A stretch of 64,000 nucleotides of DNA from Balanoglossus misakiensis (taxonomy: Eukaryota > Hemichordata): assembly GCA_040954595.2 (NCBI GenBank), contig CM082594.2:3534001-3598000 (forward strand), in the 5' to 3' direction. The notes beneath the pieces were generated by a model. It was given only the letters and a program-made list of their open reading frames with translations, had not been told where the DNA came from and did no database searches. The translations under genes were made by a program, and so were the position numbers. How positions within the stretch are numbered: position 1 is the first letter of the stretch; every line of letters starts with the position of its first letter. Shown piece by piece: positions 28,401 through 43,400 of this stretch.

Positions 28401-31400
28401 ACAGCAGCTGACACAACATTTTGAGTTACAGCTATATATAGCACTTAATCTCGCTTTAATGTTTCTTTTTCAAATTATTATCTTGCATTCACTGAACCAC
28501 CCGTGTTTCTAGACTGTCCAGAGGACATCATCATGTATATTGACCCGGGACAAACTGAGGCCAACGTTACTTGGACGGAACCAAATGTAACTGATACCAG
28601 CGGACAAACAGCTTTGGTTAACCAGACACACTCACCTGGGTCAAACTTTTCCATTGGAATTACCTGCGTGAGATACACTTTCATATTTGAAGCAGGCATC
28701 GTGGTTGAATGCAGATTTTGCATTACTGTCATAGGTAGGATGTATTACAAGCTACTCTTCTTTATTTGTCAGACTATGTAACCTGCGATGCTGATTTTAT
28801 ACTGACATTGTGTATATAAAGCATTCATTTTATGGTTTGATTGATTCATAATATTTCACCTGACCAATTTCACTTTGACCAATCCACTGTAAAAAGTCAA
28901 GGATTAATAATAATAATTTATTGCGTTTCAAGACCTCGGGTCCAAATGCATGGAGAACATCCCGTTCTCAAATAAAGTGAACCATCGCACAAATACAGAT
29001 TGAGTGCTAATTTCAGAATTACAGAGAAAGTTAAACAATGTAATACACTCTATGCAGGACAGGTGGCTGTTCTCACAGCCATAGCTTTATAGACATAGTG
29101 GCAAATGTTCAGTAGTACCAGTGGATCTGTGGAGCTCATAAGCCTTTTGGATTTGTCGTAGTTTGGGTCAAGGAAAGCAAAAAAGTCAAGGAATGCCTTA
29201 AGGAGTGCAAGTGAAATTGTCAAACATCGGCAGTCGGAAATTGCTGGAAAAGAAAAACATTTTCAAGAAAAAGTGTTCCACAACACTGTACCCTTTATTT
29301 ACCATCATTTCAATAATTTCAATGAGTGTCAACTAAAATATACTTCTGCATTTAGCTAAATGGTAGATAAACTTTTCTGTCGATTAACGGCCCTGGGCGG
29401 TTGATTAGCTCTATATGTACACCATACAATGTAGCCATTTTCTGTATAACGGCCCTAGGCGAGTTCTCAGAAAAATCCGGTAAGTGGCATATTGTGTACA
29501 TTGGGACGTCTATCTGAAATTTAGTTTTTACTTCTGGTTATGGAACATATATGTAACAATGACAACAGAGAATCCCTGACTACCGTATAGTACCATCTAC
29601 AATAATAACATAAAAAACTACTTCTGTACCACCTACTACAGTGAAAACAACAGTTCAGCCAACTACATTACAAGCAAGTACACTAATAATATCAACAGAA
29701 GAACCAACTACTGTAGCAGATATAACAGAGAAAACAACAGAAGAACCAACTGCTGTACCACCTTCTACAGAGAAAACAACAGAAGAACCAACTACTGTAC
29801 CACCATCTACAATAAAAACAACAGAAAAACCAACTACATTACCACCAACTACAGTGCAAACAACAGAAAAACCAACTACGGTACCATCTACTACAGTGAA
29901 AACAACAGAAAAACCAACTACATTACCACCAACTACAGTGAAAACAACAGAAGAACCAACTACTGTACCACCTACTACAGTAAAAACAACAAAACGGCAA
30001 ACTACATTACCACCAATTACAGTGCAAACAACAGAAGAACCAACTACGGTACCACCAACTACAGTGAAAACAACAGAAGAACCAACTACGGTACCACCAA
30101 CTACAGTGAAAACAACAGAAGAATCAACTACGGTACCACCAACTACAATAAAAACAACAGAAGAACCAACTACTGTACCACCTACTACAGTAAAAACAAC
30201 AAAACGGCAAACTACATTACCACCAATTACAATAAAAACAACAGAAGAACCAACTACTGTACCACCTACTACAGTAAAAACAACAAAACGGCCAACTACA
30301 TTACCACCAACTACAATAAAAACAACAGGAGAACCAACTACTGTACCACCTACTACAGTAAAAACAACAAAACGGCCAACTACATTACCACCAACTACAA
30401 TAAAAACAACAGGAGAACCAACTACTGTACCACCTACTACAGTAAAAACAACAAAACGGCCAACTACATTACCACCGACTACAATAAAAACAACCGTCAG
30501 GCCATCAACTCTACCACCAACAACCATGAAAACAACTAGAAAACCCACTACTGTTCTGCCTACTATAACAGTTTCAACCATGTCAACATTAACAACAACA
30601 CCGGCAGCGGAAGATGAATGTCCACCATTAGGCATTGGTAAGCATCTGATAACATATGCTTGAGTTTACAAATGTTATGTATTACAAACCAGTACTTTCT
30701 GAACTAGTACACAAAAATGTATCCTGGAAACTAGTAACAGTTTTCCTTGGACTGAGACAGAGGGAAGGTAAATGAACTAACACGTTACCTCGAAAAGGAT
30801 TAACTTTTTTCTATAACCAAAGAATTTCGTTAATCATAAAACTTTGTAAACACTTTCACTATTTGTTTCATCATGGCACTTCATATTGAAAAACGAGTGT
30901 TCAAGGGGACACCGCCGGTCACTTTCACATAATATTGGAATTTTAGTTGATTGCTTAATATGTTCTCATTGAACTAAATCCAGTGGCAGTTTCTGGCATC
31001 TCAACTAACTTCCTGTTTATCGACGTAACACATGAAAGATACTATCAGTTAATTTTGGTCCATAAAAAAACATTGTCGACACCGAAATAGTGGTATTTTC
31101 TATCATGCCCATATAGGATGTAAAATTTGTGTCATAAGGTGAATGAGTATATATCAGTGATCATAACATAATTTATAGCAGATTAATATCACTGTTAGAT
31201 ACAGGGCTACTGAGTAAATCTGGCCGAGGAAAATGAATTATAGGATTGTCCGTTACATGCTAACCTCGATTATCCTGATAAAGGAGAATCGCATCGATGT
31301 ATATTTGTTGTGTTACTTTAATAGATGCATGTGACAGCGATCCATGTGAAAATGGTGGTACCTGTCAAAACACAGCCTCAGGCATCTCTTACCGTTGCAT

Positions 31401-34400
31401 CTGTCCTAAAGGCTGGGTTGGAAGAAACTGTCAACTTGGTAAGCTACGTGGCACATGTTGAGTTTTCTAACTCCCCTCCATGACAGTATTATAAAGGAGC
31501 AGTAATATAATATGTCCTTATAACAGGACAACCAACATATCCACAGAAAGAAATAAGGCAGAAACAGTTTACAATCGACAAACACATATTGCGATATCTA
31601 TCTTAGACAAATTATGATCACATTTTGTAAACATTATCAGATAGTAGCAAAATATTGATTTTTATGTTGTATTCTGATATATCAACTTACGTTATTTACT
31701 CGTTGTGCAAGCGAGCGTAAATGTCCTGTTTTTGATTTTCAGTTTACGCATAATGTCATGACTGGGTTAGTGTTCTGGAATATGACTGATGCCTGCTGTG
31801 AATTTGTCAGTCAGAAATAACCTCCTCTTTGGCATGTATCGCCATATTTATTTTAGTGAAAAATTGGTGTTCAGATGATCCTCAAGTTTGTCGAAATGGA
31901 GGTACTTGTAGAAGTGATAGAGATGATTTCAGATGTGACTGTTTGCCTGGATACAGTGGGACTACCTGTAGAGATTGTAAGTAGAACGTTAGTTTTGCAC
32001 CGAGTACATTTCAAAATGAATTATGCGACAAGCTTTCAGGATGAAACTAGCAGTGAGTTTTTGCTTACACACCAGCTCTAAGACATCATCATTTCCGATC
32101 ACTGAAATATTCTACCATAGTATGTAAAACGTGCGAAGTTGTATCTCTACTAACCATGGTCTTGTGTCCTATACAGATAAACCAGAGTGTAGTCTAAGGT
32201 GTCTTTTCGGATCCTGTGAAATCAAGGATGGCAAAACACCGACCTGTCATTGTTATAGCGGTTTTCAGAAATTAATCGTGAACAACATTGCTCTCGACAT
32301 TTGTTTAGGTAAGTTGGTATTTATCAATGTGTACATTGTTTTGTCCGTGTGGATCTATTCAACGCCTGTGTACAGCCCTTTTCAAGTGAAAATACTAACG
32401 GGTGGTCAAGCTCTAATGTTCAAGTCAAATAATCGGTTTGCCACAAAATCCCATCTTTAGGCTTGCATTTTGCATTATATGGTTCTACTGATATCTCAAA
32501 TACCGTTTTTCACAGTATGGCCATAATGCACCTTGTAACTTTTGCATAAACAGCAAAACATACAGACTTGATGGTGCAGGCGTCGTATTGGTTACATAGT
32601 AAATTTTAGCTTACCATTTTCGTTTGATAAATCTAAAAATGTCGCCTTCACAGTAAAATATGTTGTAGGCCATTTTTGTGAAAACCAAAAACACCACCAC
32701 TATCACCACCAAGTCAATACTTATCTCCTCAATATTAAACGAAGTCTTTGTATCCTTTTCAGCCATGAATGAATGTGCTACAGGCCTGAATAACTGTTCA
32801 CAAAAATGTGTCAGTCTACCTGGGTTCCACCTTTGCTTCTGTGATGCTGGCTATGAGTTAGAGGAGGACGGCATAACCTGTACTGGTAAGTATTTCCGAT
32901 TCCAGAGCTTTCTCAGGGCAAAACAAGACTCATTCAGTTTTACAATTATAGATGTGACTTATGATAAAGAGCATTCACGTGATTCTTTAAACGGATTATA
33001 GTATTAAATTCTTATTGTTACTTTTTCCATGTGGTAGTGTTCAACTTTTGCAAATCATTCCCACACGTTAAATAAGCCCATGTTGAGTGGTGGGTACGAT
33101 TTGTCAGGTCGCCGGAAAAATATATCTTTCCTAAACATTCCTGACCTTTGACCTTACATATGATTAAACACTACGCCGTATGGGACATTTTTGCATAAAC
33201 AGAGGTATATCTCTGAATGTTTATTTCAAAACAGAGATTGATGAGTGTGAATCAAATCCATGTGTACACGGAGTGTGTAAAGATCTGCTGAATTCATACG
33301 AATGTGACTGTTGCCCAGGGTATACTGGTGACACGTGTGATACAGGTAAGTTATATGGCTAAACCTTAAATATTGTCATTGTTCAAAATGCAAGTCGCAG
33401 CATGAATTTTTGCCACGTCATGTACACATATATAGAAACTCACATGTTACGAATAACCATCAGATGTGAACCTTGCTAATAATATTCCTTAACACCTGCT
33501 AATTATTTTTAAGTTTTGAGTCTGCGGGAAATTAAACTGATGTTTGCCGCCAGACAGTCAGGTACAATGAACCATGTGCATGAATTTGGTTAGATATAAG
33601 TCGACTGCCCCAAATCTACCTTAACAAACTCTTGTACGTGTATTATTTAATTTCTTGGTTGCAGACATTAACGAGTGCGAGTCCGACCCTTGTGTATATG
33701 GTAACTGCACTGATCTTGTCAATGCCTACGAGTGTGACTGCTTGGCCGGATTCGAAGGAACTAACTGCGATAAAGGTAATAGTCAATAGTTTGTAGTTCT
33801 GAGTTCTATATCATCGCTCCTAAACAACAGTACAGCGTAATAAGCGACATAATCCTGGTGAGGAATCATGTGACACTGTAAATCTCAAAAAGACACTAGC
33901 CGAGAACAGACAATTTTCAAAAAATTCGGCCAATATGAAACATAATCAATTTCAATTGTGGACACGGTATTGATCGTCTGATGCCATTTTAGAGATTCCA
34001 ACATCTTTGTTTGACATTTCTGCTGTCAGATATTCATGCAAGCGTTTATGTTACATGCTGTTACATACAAAATGTAAGTGTGATAGCGTTGGTGTATGGG
34101 TTCTCTTATACATGTGCAGGGTATAATATGTTGTCACCTTGTGCATACAACTGCTGTTATCGTTCAGCACGCACGAGCTGTGTTTCCCAGAATCGAATAA
34201 CCGTTTTGACGAAAATACAAACACGTGTTGGGAAAGGAGGAGGCCAATGTAATTTTGTTAAACCAAAAGGATGGGTCACAGTTTAGGTAGTGAATAATTT
34301 GCCTGCTTCCATTACTTACCAGTATATCAGATTGTATCGATTTACATGACTTATATACAGGTTTTAATATAATAACCCCAATGGAGATTATGTATTAATA

Positions 34401-37400
34401 TGTAGACATTGATGAATGCAAGAACCAACCGTGCAAGAACGGCGCCACATGCATGAATCTCAGAGCAAGGTATCTGTGTAGGTGTGCCCCTGGGTGGATA
34501 GGCTTCAACTGTACTGAAGGTAAATATTGATGCCAAGGAGAGACCATGATTGATGGTTTTGCCGTGTGGCAAGTCTTTTAAGACCTCGATAGATATGTTT
34601 TGGCATAGCTGCTTATAAGGGTGCATGTGTATGTATGTCTCCCATTGATGATGCGACATTCGCTTGCTTTCACTCTGAAATATTCTTTGTAGATATCGAC
34701 GAATGTCTGACTGGTGAAAATAACTGTGACAGTATTTGTGTCAACGTAAATCGAACACAAGATAACCGAGGCTACAACTGTCTTTGTCACCCTGGTTACG
34801 AACTTGACAGCGACCAAGGAACTTGTATCGGTAAGTCTCATGCAAATAGCCGCCTGCTAACAACATCACTGTTCTCTATCTGACGAAGTAGATTGAAGCA
34901 ATTAACCAATTCATTCCAAGAAAGTCGTATTCCCTTATAGTATATCTGTCAAAATCTCATTTTAAGCAACGAATCAAATTTAACCTGGGGCTTTCTTTGC
35001 ACATTGTCAATCGATGCTTCCCGCTTAAGTTCACTTTCTTATAATTGAACTCTCATCGTGGTCCGATATGCCTTATAAAAGCAATACGAAACACTTACGG
35101 ATGATATTCAAGACCCAGTACAACAACACGAAGCTAAAAGTTTGGGACGTGTACAATTCAATACACTATACACGTTATCAGACTATGTGAATATAGCAAA
35201 CTAATTCAGAAAAGGCAATGTATACCTGTGGTCTCTTTGAACAAGGCTGTCACGACCACAACCAGTTTCAATCCTGATTTGACCTTACTGTGGTTGGGGT
35301 ATTTCAGAGTTCCAGAGTTAATCATGAAACAAAACGTAAGAAGACTCTGACTGTATTAATATAAAACCTCGTCAAATGTGTTTCCACCTCGTATGTATAT
35401 TTTGATCATGTGTTATTCTATTGCACTCAGTATCAACGATGTTGCCATTTGTGCATCTTAACATTCGGTAGCAGAGTTGGTTGATTGCAATTTAACAATA
35501 TTCCATCAAAACAGTAAAGTAAACGTGTGGGGCGACATTCTTCTTTTCATTCTGAAATCTGTGTACTTTATAGATATAAATGAATGTGAGACTGATGAAA
35601 ATGACTGTGGCAGTAGTTGTGTTAACGTAAATCGAACACAAGATGACCGAGGGTACTACTGTCGTTGTCACCCTGGCTACGAACTTGACAGCGACCAAGA
35701 AACGTGTATCGGTAAGCCTCATGCAAATAGACTCCTGCTAACCCAACATCACCGTTCTCTATCTAATTGCAGATTGTCAATTGATGCTTCCCGCCTAAAT
35801 TCACTTTCTTAAAAATTAATTGTCATCATTATTAGAAGTAAATTTTGAACTCAAAGAAGTCAGGGGTAAATGCTTTAAGCATGCAAAAATATAATTAGTT
35901 AGTGACCAGTTGTCTCTCTGAACAAAGCCACCACTTTTTGAGCTTCCTGTGTTTGGGGTATTTCGAAGTTTCAGAGTTAGAGCATGGTATTAGATTGAGC
36001 ATCATACACTTGTACAGTAGCCAGCCAAAGTTAATTGTGTGCCATTTGTCAGGATTGCCTGGACTGATTCAGTCCACTGCAGTCTCTGTTTATTTCAATT
36101 AGTCATACTCTCAATAAAGCATTTACATGTTGCTTTATATTTCTGAAGGAAATTCTGTGTATTATGAACAAACTTATGATTCCAAACGAGAGTAAAACAC
36201 TTCATTCAACTTGCATTTTTTTGTTTTCCTTTATACACTGTATTTAGACACCGACGAGTGTGTTTATAATTTACATAACTGTCACGAGTATGCAAATTGC
36301 ACTAATCAAGACGGAAGTTACTACTGTACTTGTCGTGAAGGCTATAGAGGCGACGGAGTCGACTGTAAAGGTATGTTAGAATAATTAAACTTGCTGACTG
36401 TCATCTCGCGATTATCTTTTTTATTTACAGTGCATGAAATTATATGCTATGTTTGGGTTTTACCTGGTGTTTTAGTGGATTGTTAAAGTAACTCATGCTT
36501 CCATATGTTCCAATTGAAACAACATTCTTGACTTTCACCGTTGCAGAGGTGATAATGTTTCCTTTCGGAGACGAAGAAGGGGACCAAAGACTGCGAGAGA
36601 GATATGACAGGGACGCATCTCCGCGCCCTTCATTTGACCTTGTCAGTGAAACTATTACATACCTAACAGGTTTCCCATTCTGGAGAAACTTCTACAGCAA
36701 CATTTATGTAAGTAACACACATGTATTTTTGGTTCAATTCATCAAGCCTACACTACCAGGGTACCAACAGACATACAATCATAGACATACAATATCAACC
36801 ACCCACTTACTGAACAACTTAATTCCCACTCACTTATACATGCTCGCTCGCTCGTTCTCTCCTCCACCAAACCAAAGAGGCGATTATTCACTTATTTTAT
36901 AATCAATCAATAGATTCACGAGACCGATGAATGCAACAAACATGTATATGTGTAATTTCAATGACTGTTTCTAATGTGAAGAAAATGTATATGCGTTGAT
37001 GTTTTTGTAGGTTTGCACATTGTGAAATACAGATGCCAGCTCTTAATCAGCAAAAGGGTACTCCTTCCATCACACTACGTACCAGTAGTTGCCCCCCCCC
37101 CCCCCCAGCTGCCATTAAACGATTATGTGACTTGCAACTGCATCCTCATTATTTAATATACGGTTAATTTAAAAACTCATCATGTTTCTTTGGTGTATTC
37201 CTTTTTAAAAGTTTACCGACAATGGCTTGATTGTATTCAAGAACACATACGATGAGAAGTACGCTTTCCCCAACCCCTTCAAGAATGGATTCAACACTCT
37301 CAACGATTCCCTCTCTATGCCTATGATGGCTGTATTTTGGGACGATGTTGATGTGTCCGATCCGACTGTTGGCGAAGTCTTCTATCACGTAAGTAAAGAA

Positions 37401-40400
37401 AATTTAAAGTAAACATAAAAAAACAGGCACTCTGGTATATTTGGTGACTTGTGTCATAGAAGAAATTATCTGTGTGTGGAGAAGAGTACGCAAATAATCT
37501 GAAAATTTCAGGTACAGAGCTGCAGAGGAAACATAAAATAGGCCTAGGATCAAATTAGGTGGCTCCACTGTGTTAGTGATGGTCAGCTACTCGAGGCATG
37601 GTCCAAATGAATGTTGACAGCTGAATTTTTTTATCGAGAGTCATGGAAGAATGTGCAATTTCAAACATTGTGAAGCAGTAACTATATACAATAAATATAT
37701 ACCTCCTCTCCTTGTGACAGGTGTACGATCGCAGTCCCGGAAAAAATGCAACTGCTAAAGACCACGAAATGTTGGACCGAGTTAGTCAATACGTCAGAGA
37801 CAACCGAGACGCCTACCCACGTCCTCATAGATACTACTGGCACTGGTACTGGTACTACTATGATCCCAGATTTTACAACTTCAGGGCCGAGTGGATGCTG
37901 TTGATAACGTGGTATCAAGTACCGGCTGTACCCGTGGCCTATACAAAGTCAAATGTATGTATTGTCCGGAACATTGCGCAAAAATTAAGCTTAGTATTGT
38001 GGCTATAGTCCATTCTAACCTGATCAGGAGTTTGGAATATAAAGCCAACATAATTATTCTTATTTAGGATATGCGTTGTAGAACTCCATTGTTAGTTAGA
38101 CCCAATACGATTTAATAACCATTACATTCTTCACCGAGGAAAACCTTCGGTTAACAGAATGACTATCCTTATGTTTGATTGTTTTGTTGTTCCTTAGACA
38201 AATACCTTCCAGGCAGCATTAGTAACAGATGGCATCTACGGATTCGTGGTCGTGAACTACATGGAAGACGAAATGAAATGGAACTATAGAGTGCGCGAGA
38301 ACAACGACGTCATCATCGGTTACCATGGAATCTACAGCTACTATTGGAGCTCCTATAAATATCACTACATCCGTAACGTACAGAAATCAGAGCTGGCATC
38401 GCTCGGTCAGAAATACCGACCTGATCAGTACAACGGGAACACAAATAAGAAGGGGAGGTGGATATTCCGTGTAGAAAACCACTACAGATACACCGTGAAT
38501 CCAAAAAAGCACTGTCTGGATTGGTACTATCAACAACCAGACCCTGATACTTGGAGCTGGGGATTGGGAACTTGTCCGTGTGGATTTGGACAGGGACGGC
38601 AGGATAACTCCTTCGCTGGCGGCAACGATGGTGATGAAGGGATTGCTAGAAATTTCAGAGATCAAGATATTGATCCAAATTTACTTGCACGGATCAATAG
38701 ACGACAAGGCAAGAGTCTCTACGATTTCCTAATCATATACGAACGTTTTTGGCTTTTGTAGGCAACAGTATTGTAACAGAAATCCCACTTTGGCATTTAT
38801 CTTTCTTGCTGTCATAGCAATGCAATGGACACACTTGGGAATAGGAAACCGCATTAATTGAAAACTTCCCGTACCAATGGATTAATTGCAATCAACTGGT
38901 GTACAGTCACTTTCTGGTCAGGGGATTTGCCAGCTTTTGTGTAATAATTATTATCACCACCAACGCAACATGTCCTACAATCAGAAACAAAAATTGCTTT
39001 TCACTTCGCGAGAAGACACTGTTGAAGTCAGTCAGCAGAATTCTCAACATGCAACTGTTTTCCATTTCCTTACTTCAGGGAGCAGTTTTACAATTCAGAC
39101 GAGTTTTCCAAACCCTTACGGAGCAGGTCAGAGATGTCGATACCGGCCTGATCACACCCTTGTCGAAGGATACGGCAGATATGCGTGGGATAGTAGTTTT
39201 ACGGAACGTTGGCAATTTTCAGGACGCTTTTGGTGGTGGAGCTGGTTTCATTGGGAGCTCTACAGGCTTTGGCTATGTAAGTATGGTTAACAGTCGTTGT
39301 AGGCGATGGGGAACATGTAAACTGTTTTCATTTGGAACAGGTCAGTGATGGAATAAGTGCATGGGCACGTGACCTTACCATCATACCTTTGGACACGCTT
39401 GTAATTTCAAAATCGGGTACAAACGTAACCACCTATCAAGGTCATATGAATATTTGGCATGACACTAGTTTACTGTATATTTTATCGTTTTTTATGCTAC
39501 ACGTGTTGAGACAATTTATTATGTATTGCAAGCTCTATATAAGAATTGGCGTGAGACTAAGAACAATCTTAGCTCATATTCTTGAAAGAAATATGTATGA
39601 ACCTCCAGCAAAACGACGACGAAGTGATATCAGATGTTCGAAAATAGTAAGCGAACCCTGCCCATTGTGTTGCACCCAACTTTAGTTTCAAGGCAAAAAC
39701 GTGACATTGTATCCTATACTTTGAATGTTATTTTAATTGTCATTCCCACGATATGCAGATGACGATTATTTGCCACGTTATTACTGCTGCCAGTATTCAC
39801 GAGACCCCTATTTCTGTGACTTGTATTCTGAGAAGAGACCCCCCGGAACGTGTGATGGATATTTCCCTCCAATATGGGGTAAGTGATGGAATAAGACTAG
39901 TGTGTAGCTCGAGAGTTTCCTGCTTGAGAGCCATGGTTTGTTCATTGCTTAATCACCCATTCTTGCCCAGAAATCCAACAGTTAATGACAAGTACCTTAT
40001 TTTAATGACCTTATACTCAAAAATCGACATTATGGGGTCACCTACCCAAAAGTATTCAACAAAATGTTGTTTAAAATGGCCGAAGGATGTAATTGACGAT
40101 AGGCATTTAAACGTGGAGAACAGTACGGGACTGAACTTACAATCAAACGAACGATTGTCTTGTTTGATAATGTGATTGCGTGATGTATAAATAAGAATAT
40201 AGTACAACTTTCAAGACACTGAAAATGAATTTCAGTTATATGGCAACGCTTATAAAATATCCGAATATATTTTATTAGCCATTATTCATGCAATAATACC
40301 GTTTCATATCCCCTTGACTTGAATATAGGATGGATGCTTGGGGATCCCCACATCACAACTCTTGATGGCGTTTCATACACATTCAACGGACATGGCGAGT

Positions 40401-43400
40401 ACACACTGGTAAAAGTCGACGATGATGCCTTCAATCTACAAGGAAGAACTGCGAGAGCGGAAACAAAGAACGGCACAGAAAGCCAGGCCACTGTGTTTGT
40501 GGCATTTGCTGCAAAAGAGGAGAACAGTTCCACGGTATGTTGGGGGCATCAGGAAGGGTGTAGTAATATGTTGTTACTCAGTTTCATCGATGTTGAAACG
40601 GTTGCGTTTACTAGATCATTGGGCTTGTATATGGCAAAAGAGGATATAGCAGTTATTATTGCATATGAATTGCAGATCATTCCGTCGTTCACTACTTCAT
40701 AATTTAGTATTGCCACCAATTAAAGTGAACATGGTGAAAAATAGTCCCTTTAAGAATTCAATTTTGTTGAATAAACTGTCGAAAAGCAAGTACTATTTTA
40801 AACTTTCTGTTCCAGTTCTGCCATATGGCAGTTCAGATTAAATAGTCACGTAATAGACTGTTTATTATAATTGATGTTGATCAATGTTAATGGCGTTACT
40901 GCTATGTCACTATCTAGATTCACGTTCAGCTGACGGAAGACGGTACAGACTACGATATATGGATCGACGGAGAGCCTTTTAATAAAACCTTTCTGGATTA
41001 CCGTGAGTTTTGTTATTTTAATATCTGAATTGTTGCGTGCTGATTTTTAATAGTTAAAGTATGCCCCATGCCTTATCTACGTTGCAAGGAGTTATCATGA
41101 TGTACACAAATACGGAAAACATAAATACATCAAGATATATTGTCTTTGTTGATGTGAAACTCGGGACTCATTAATAAGTATTGTAATAATATTTGCCGTG
41201 GTAATTACCGTACCATAACCTTACCTAATCAGTCCTGTCCTTCTGTCCCTCCCCTCCCACAAATGCGCAATAGATCCATGTTCGCCAGGTAGACTAACCG
41301 TATATATGTTGCGGTATTTAGATGAACAAGGTTGCTTAAAAATGATGTCTGGCACGCATGACAAACGTATAGTGCAAAAGGCACGTTTATAACTGTAATG
41401 GGCGGTGTTGACAACTCTGCCGCAAGAAACCAACTGGCGGAATAATTCCAAAAGTTACTATTGAACATGAGGCGAACGTAATAACAAGCACCAATTGCTA
41501 CATTTGAGTAGGCGAGCTGAAATTTGATTGGGCAAAGTAAAGGAAGTGCCTGATTGGCCAAAAGTGATCTGCATCAGGATCCGCATGGCGATGCAAGGTT
41601 TTATATACTATAATTGTTCAAATAATAGTTATTTGTTCTCCGACAATATCATCTTTTTGTGTCTAGTGGCCTACACACCGAACGGAACAAATCTTTCACT
41701 GTCATTGAAGCAAGATGATTCCTCGACCGGGTCCACTGAGAAGGTCAGATTTGTTGTGTCCTTTCCATCGAAGATAGCGATATCAATTGGAGTTGCAGAG
41801 CAAATGCTGGACGTTCTGTTTTCGGCACCAGACGTGTTCAAAGGTCGCGTTTCCGGCTTGTTAGGTAAATATTTATATCTTCACTACAAATTCCCTGACA
41901 GGTGAAAGCTAAATAATAATTTTATGAAATCCAAACACAGGCATGGTGGATGACATTTAAATGGCGATTTTGGCCACATTTTGCCCTACTGTATATAAGT
42001 CTAATGGGTATTTTCATGTGTGTTCCCGGGTGATTCAGTTATTGGCAGTGTAATCGGTCACCGCCAAGCATTTTCACGCTATAGAAATAACGGTATCATT
42101 ACTTGGAAACATTAAAATAACGAACACAATATTTACTGACTGTTAACACACTTGAGGGATAGGAATTGTAATTCAGAACATTATGTCAACTCGTATGTCT
42201 TCATGGCCACCACAGGTTTCTGGGATGATGACCCCGCTCATGAGTTTAAATTACCGGATGGTTCGTTCAAACAACCAACTGGAGAGAACTTCACCGACGC
42301 TGAATATTTCGAGTTCGGCCAGCAGTGTAAGTATGGCAGTAATGGGAAAGTGGGGGATCTGTGTCAGATATTTGTTTGCCACATGCACTGACGCGATCAG
42401 TTAGAGTTCGAAACCCGTGATATATAAAGGTAATTTGGGCCTAAGGAGATTGTTTAAAAGGTTGATTACCCAAATGCAACTGGTTTTCAATTTCAATTTC
42501 AAGTCCAAATGTCATAACCCACTGAGTCAACTATTATATACCATAGCTAAATGTAGCTTGACAAATATATTTTCTTCTCATAAAATTAACTTATGAAATG
42601 TAATACACCAACTTCTTTTGTTAATTCCTTGCAAATTTACCTTATAGGGAATATCTCCGCCGAAGATTCACTCTTTTGGTACGAAGTGGGCAAGTCGTGG
42701 TCGGACTACAACGAACCAGACTTCGTGCCCAAATTTTTAGACGAACTCATCGAGAAGTACACCACAGACGATCCTGAATATTTAAATAAAATCCGATCAA
42801 ACTGCGGCGATGACCAGCAATGTCTTTTCGATTCTTTGGCAACCGAGAGAGAAGACATCGGGTTGCTCACCAAGGACTCGTCCAATCAAATAAAACAACA
42901 GCAGAATGATTTAGGTAGGGCACCTTAAAGTCATGCGGCAGTCGACTAACTGTTTAACTAGTTTCATGTATTTATGTGTACATTTTAAGTCTGTCTGTCT
43001 GTCTGTCTGTTTTTCTGTGAGTTGATGTACCAAGATCGCGTGAGTGAGGGCCAGGCGTGCTCAAGGCTAACCTGAGCTATTTGAAACACCTGGTTGGGCG
43101 ATGTGGATTTTTAGCCCAATGGTTTTGCACGCAGATCTGCTTACTACTTGAATTGGTGTAGTAGGTTTGTGATCGAATTTCTTAAAATACAAGTCGAGTC
43201 GAGCTTATTATTTTACATGCTATGATTATTTCCCTTCCGTCTAGATAACTTCCCTCCAAACGTCACCATTCGGGGTAGTTCACTCTTAGAGGTGGAAGTG
43301 GGACGACCCGTGTCATTTCAGTTACAAGCAACCGATCCCAATGGAGACGACATCGAATTTAAACTTCAGGATAATGTACTCGGGGCTTCCATTTCCCAGG

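Noticed and set aside
29655-30635. 326-codon open frame on the minus strand ([10 protein letters not shown] repeats)
   Set aside because: It is the antisense of the Thr/Pro repeat, and the repeat lacks stops in several frames. No independent signals.
34011-34286. 91-codon open frame with several cysteines
   Set aside because: Cysteine spacing fits no EGF, and there are no acceptor/donor in phase 1.
39332-39685. 117-codon open frame between AMOP and linker exons
   Set aside because: Lies in the intron 39277-39758, no domain, composition like intron.
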